Position numbers and translations under genes: made by a program. This document shows positions 5,871 to 6,152 of a stretch of DNA of 6,152 bases, piece after piece. Below the pieces are notes generated by a model. That model ran no database searches, was not told the DNA's origin, and saw only the letters and a program-made list of their open reading frames with translations. The DNA is from UBA1189 sp045654565 (GTDB lineage Bacteria > Bacteroidota > Bacteroidia > Bacteroidales > Bacteroidaceae). Within the stretch, counting starts at the first letter, position 1; each line of letters begins with the position of its first letter. The stretch lies in the NCBI GenBank assembly GCA_045654565.1, contig JAZONP010000037.1:1-6152 (forward strand). The letters run 5' to 3'.

Positions 5871-6152
5871 TCAGGGTACTTCCACCTTATTCAATATCGT
5901 GCTGATGATCTCCTCTGTGGTGAGGTTGCTTGCCTCTGCCTCGTAAGAAAGACCGATACGGTGACGCAACACATCGTGAGCCACAGCTCGCACATCCTCG
6001 GGGATCACGTAGCCGCGACGCTTGATGAAGGCATATGCGCGGGCTGCCAAGGCGAGGCTGATAGAGGCACGGGGCGAACCACCGAACGAGATCATCTCCT
6101 TCATCTCCTTCAAGCCATACTTCTCGGGGTAGCGGGTAGCAAACACGATGTC
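5871..6152 (-). CDS. moxR: MoxR-type AAA+ ATPase, C-terminal part
   Basis: Only the last 93 codons and the TGA stop are inside the window; the gene continues past base 6152. The fragment opens DIVFATRYPEKYGL and contains GGSPRAS with its sensor-2 arginine, then the helical lid ALAARAYAFIKRRGYVIPED and VLRHRIGLSYEAEA, all typical of the C-terminal lid of MoxR ATPases (usually about 320-340 residues in full). The GTG at 6144-6146 encodes an internal valine and is not the start. Walker A and B lie outside the window. MoxR is thought to act as a chaperone-like ATPase for VWA proteins, here presumably the DUF58, BatA and BatB products downstream. The operon promoter is expected upstream of this gene, outside the window. 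A 94-bp gap with a long inverted repeat follows. Confidence 0.93.
   Translation of the reverse strand, partial: DIVFATRYPEKYGLKEMKEMISFGGSPRASISLALAARAYAFIKRRGYVIPEDVRAVAHDVLRHRIGLSYEAEASNLTTEEIISTILNKVEVP

Noticed and set aside
6144..6146. GTG as the start of a small 91-codon gene
   Set aside because: The reading frame continues upstream to the window edge and the protein matches the lid domain at the C-terminus of MoxR, so this codon is internal.

Overview
The window looks like chromosomal DNA of a Bacteroidetes bacterium, probably order Bacteroidales. Three things point there: a near-ideal Bacteroidetes promoter (TTTG, 19-bp gap, TATCTTTG) at 264-294, the absence of Shine-Dalgarno sites with A-rich leaders before the start codons instead, and the Bat (Bacteroides aerotolerance) gene order. 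Genus or species cannot be set from the sequence alone.

Layout, left to right. 1-302 is non-coding: a purine-rich, repeat-like stretch, two overlapping alternative hairpins, a small dyad, a motif (CTCGGCTTG) present twice, and the promoter. 303-1460 (+) is a GH109-type, NAD-binding Gfo/Idh/MocA family protein with no signal peptide. A 57-bp convergent gap follows, with a perfect 7-bp hairpin. The rest lies on the minus strand and reads right to left as one probable operon: moxR (C-terminal 93 codons only, cut by the window edge), a DUF58 protein, a BatD-like exported membrane protein, batA and batB. It ends at batB; no batC, batD or batE follows before the convergent gene.

How the genes work together (established for the families, inferred here): a MoxR-type AAA+ ATPase acts with proteins carrying von Willebrand factor A (VWA) domains with metal-ion-dependent adhesion sites (MIDAS). 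Three such proteins are encoded here, one cytosolic (DUF58) and two membrane-anchored (BatA, BatB), all with intact DxSxS motifs. The BatD-like protein offers a periplasmic beta-rich domain and a cytosolic domain that could link the complex across the inner membrane. The system is tied to stress or oxygen tolerance and envelope integrity, but its biochemical role is poorly defined.

The most unusual signal is in the spacers. The batA-batB junction is only 18 bp, whereas the other three spacers of the operon (94, 130-160 and 119 bp) each hold a repeat-like element. Two of them share one design, heptanucleotide repeats of opposite polarity around a unique core, but with different heptamers. The third is a roughly 141-bp element with imperfect terminal inverted repeats. 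I found no clear new multi-gene system; the Bat operon is known, and the repeat-filled spacers and truncated gene set are the points worth following.
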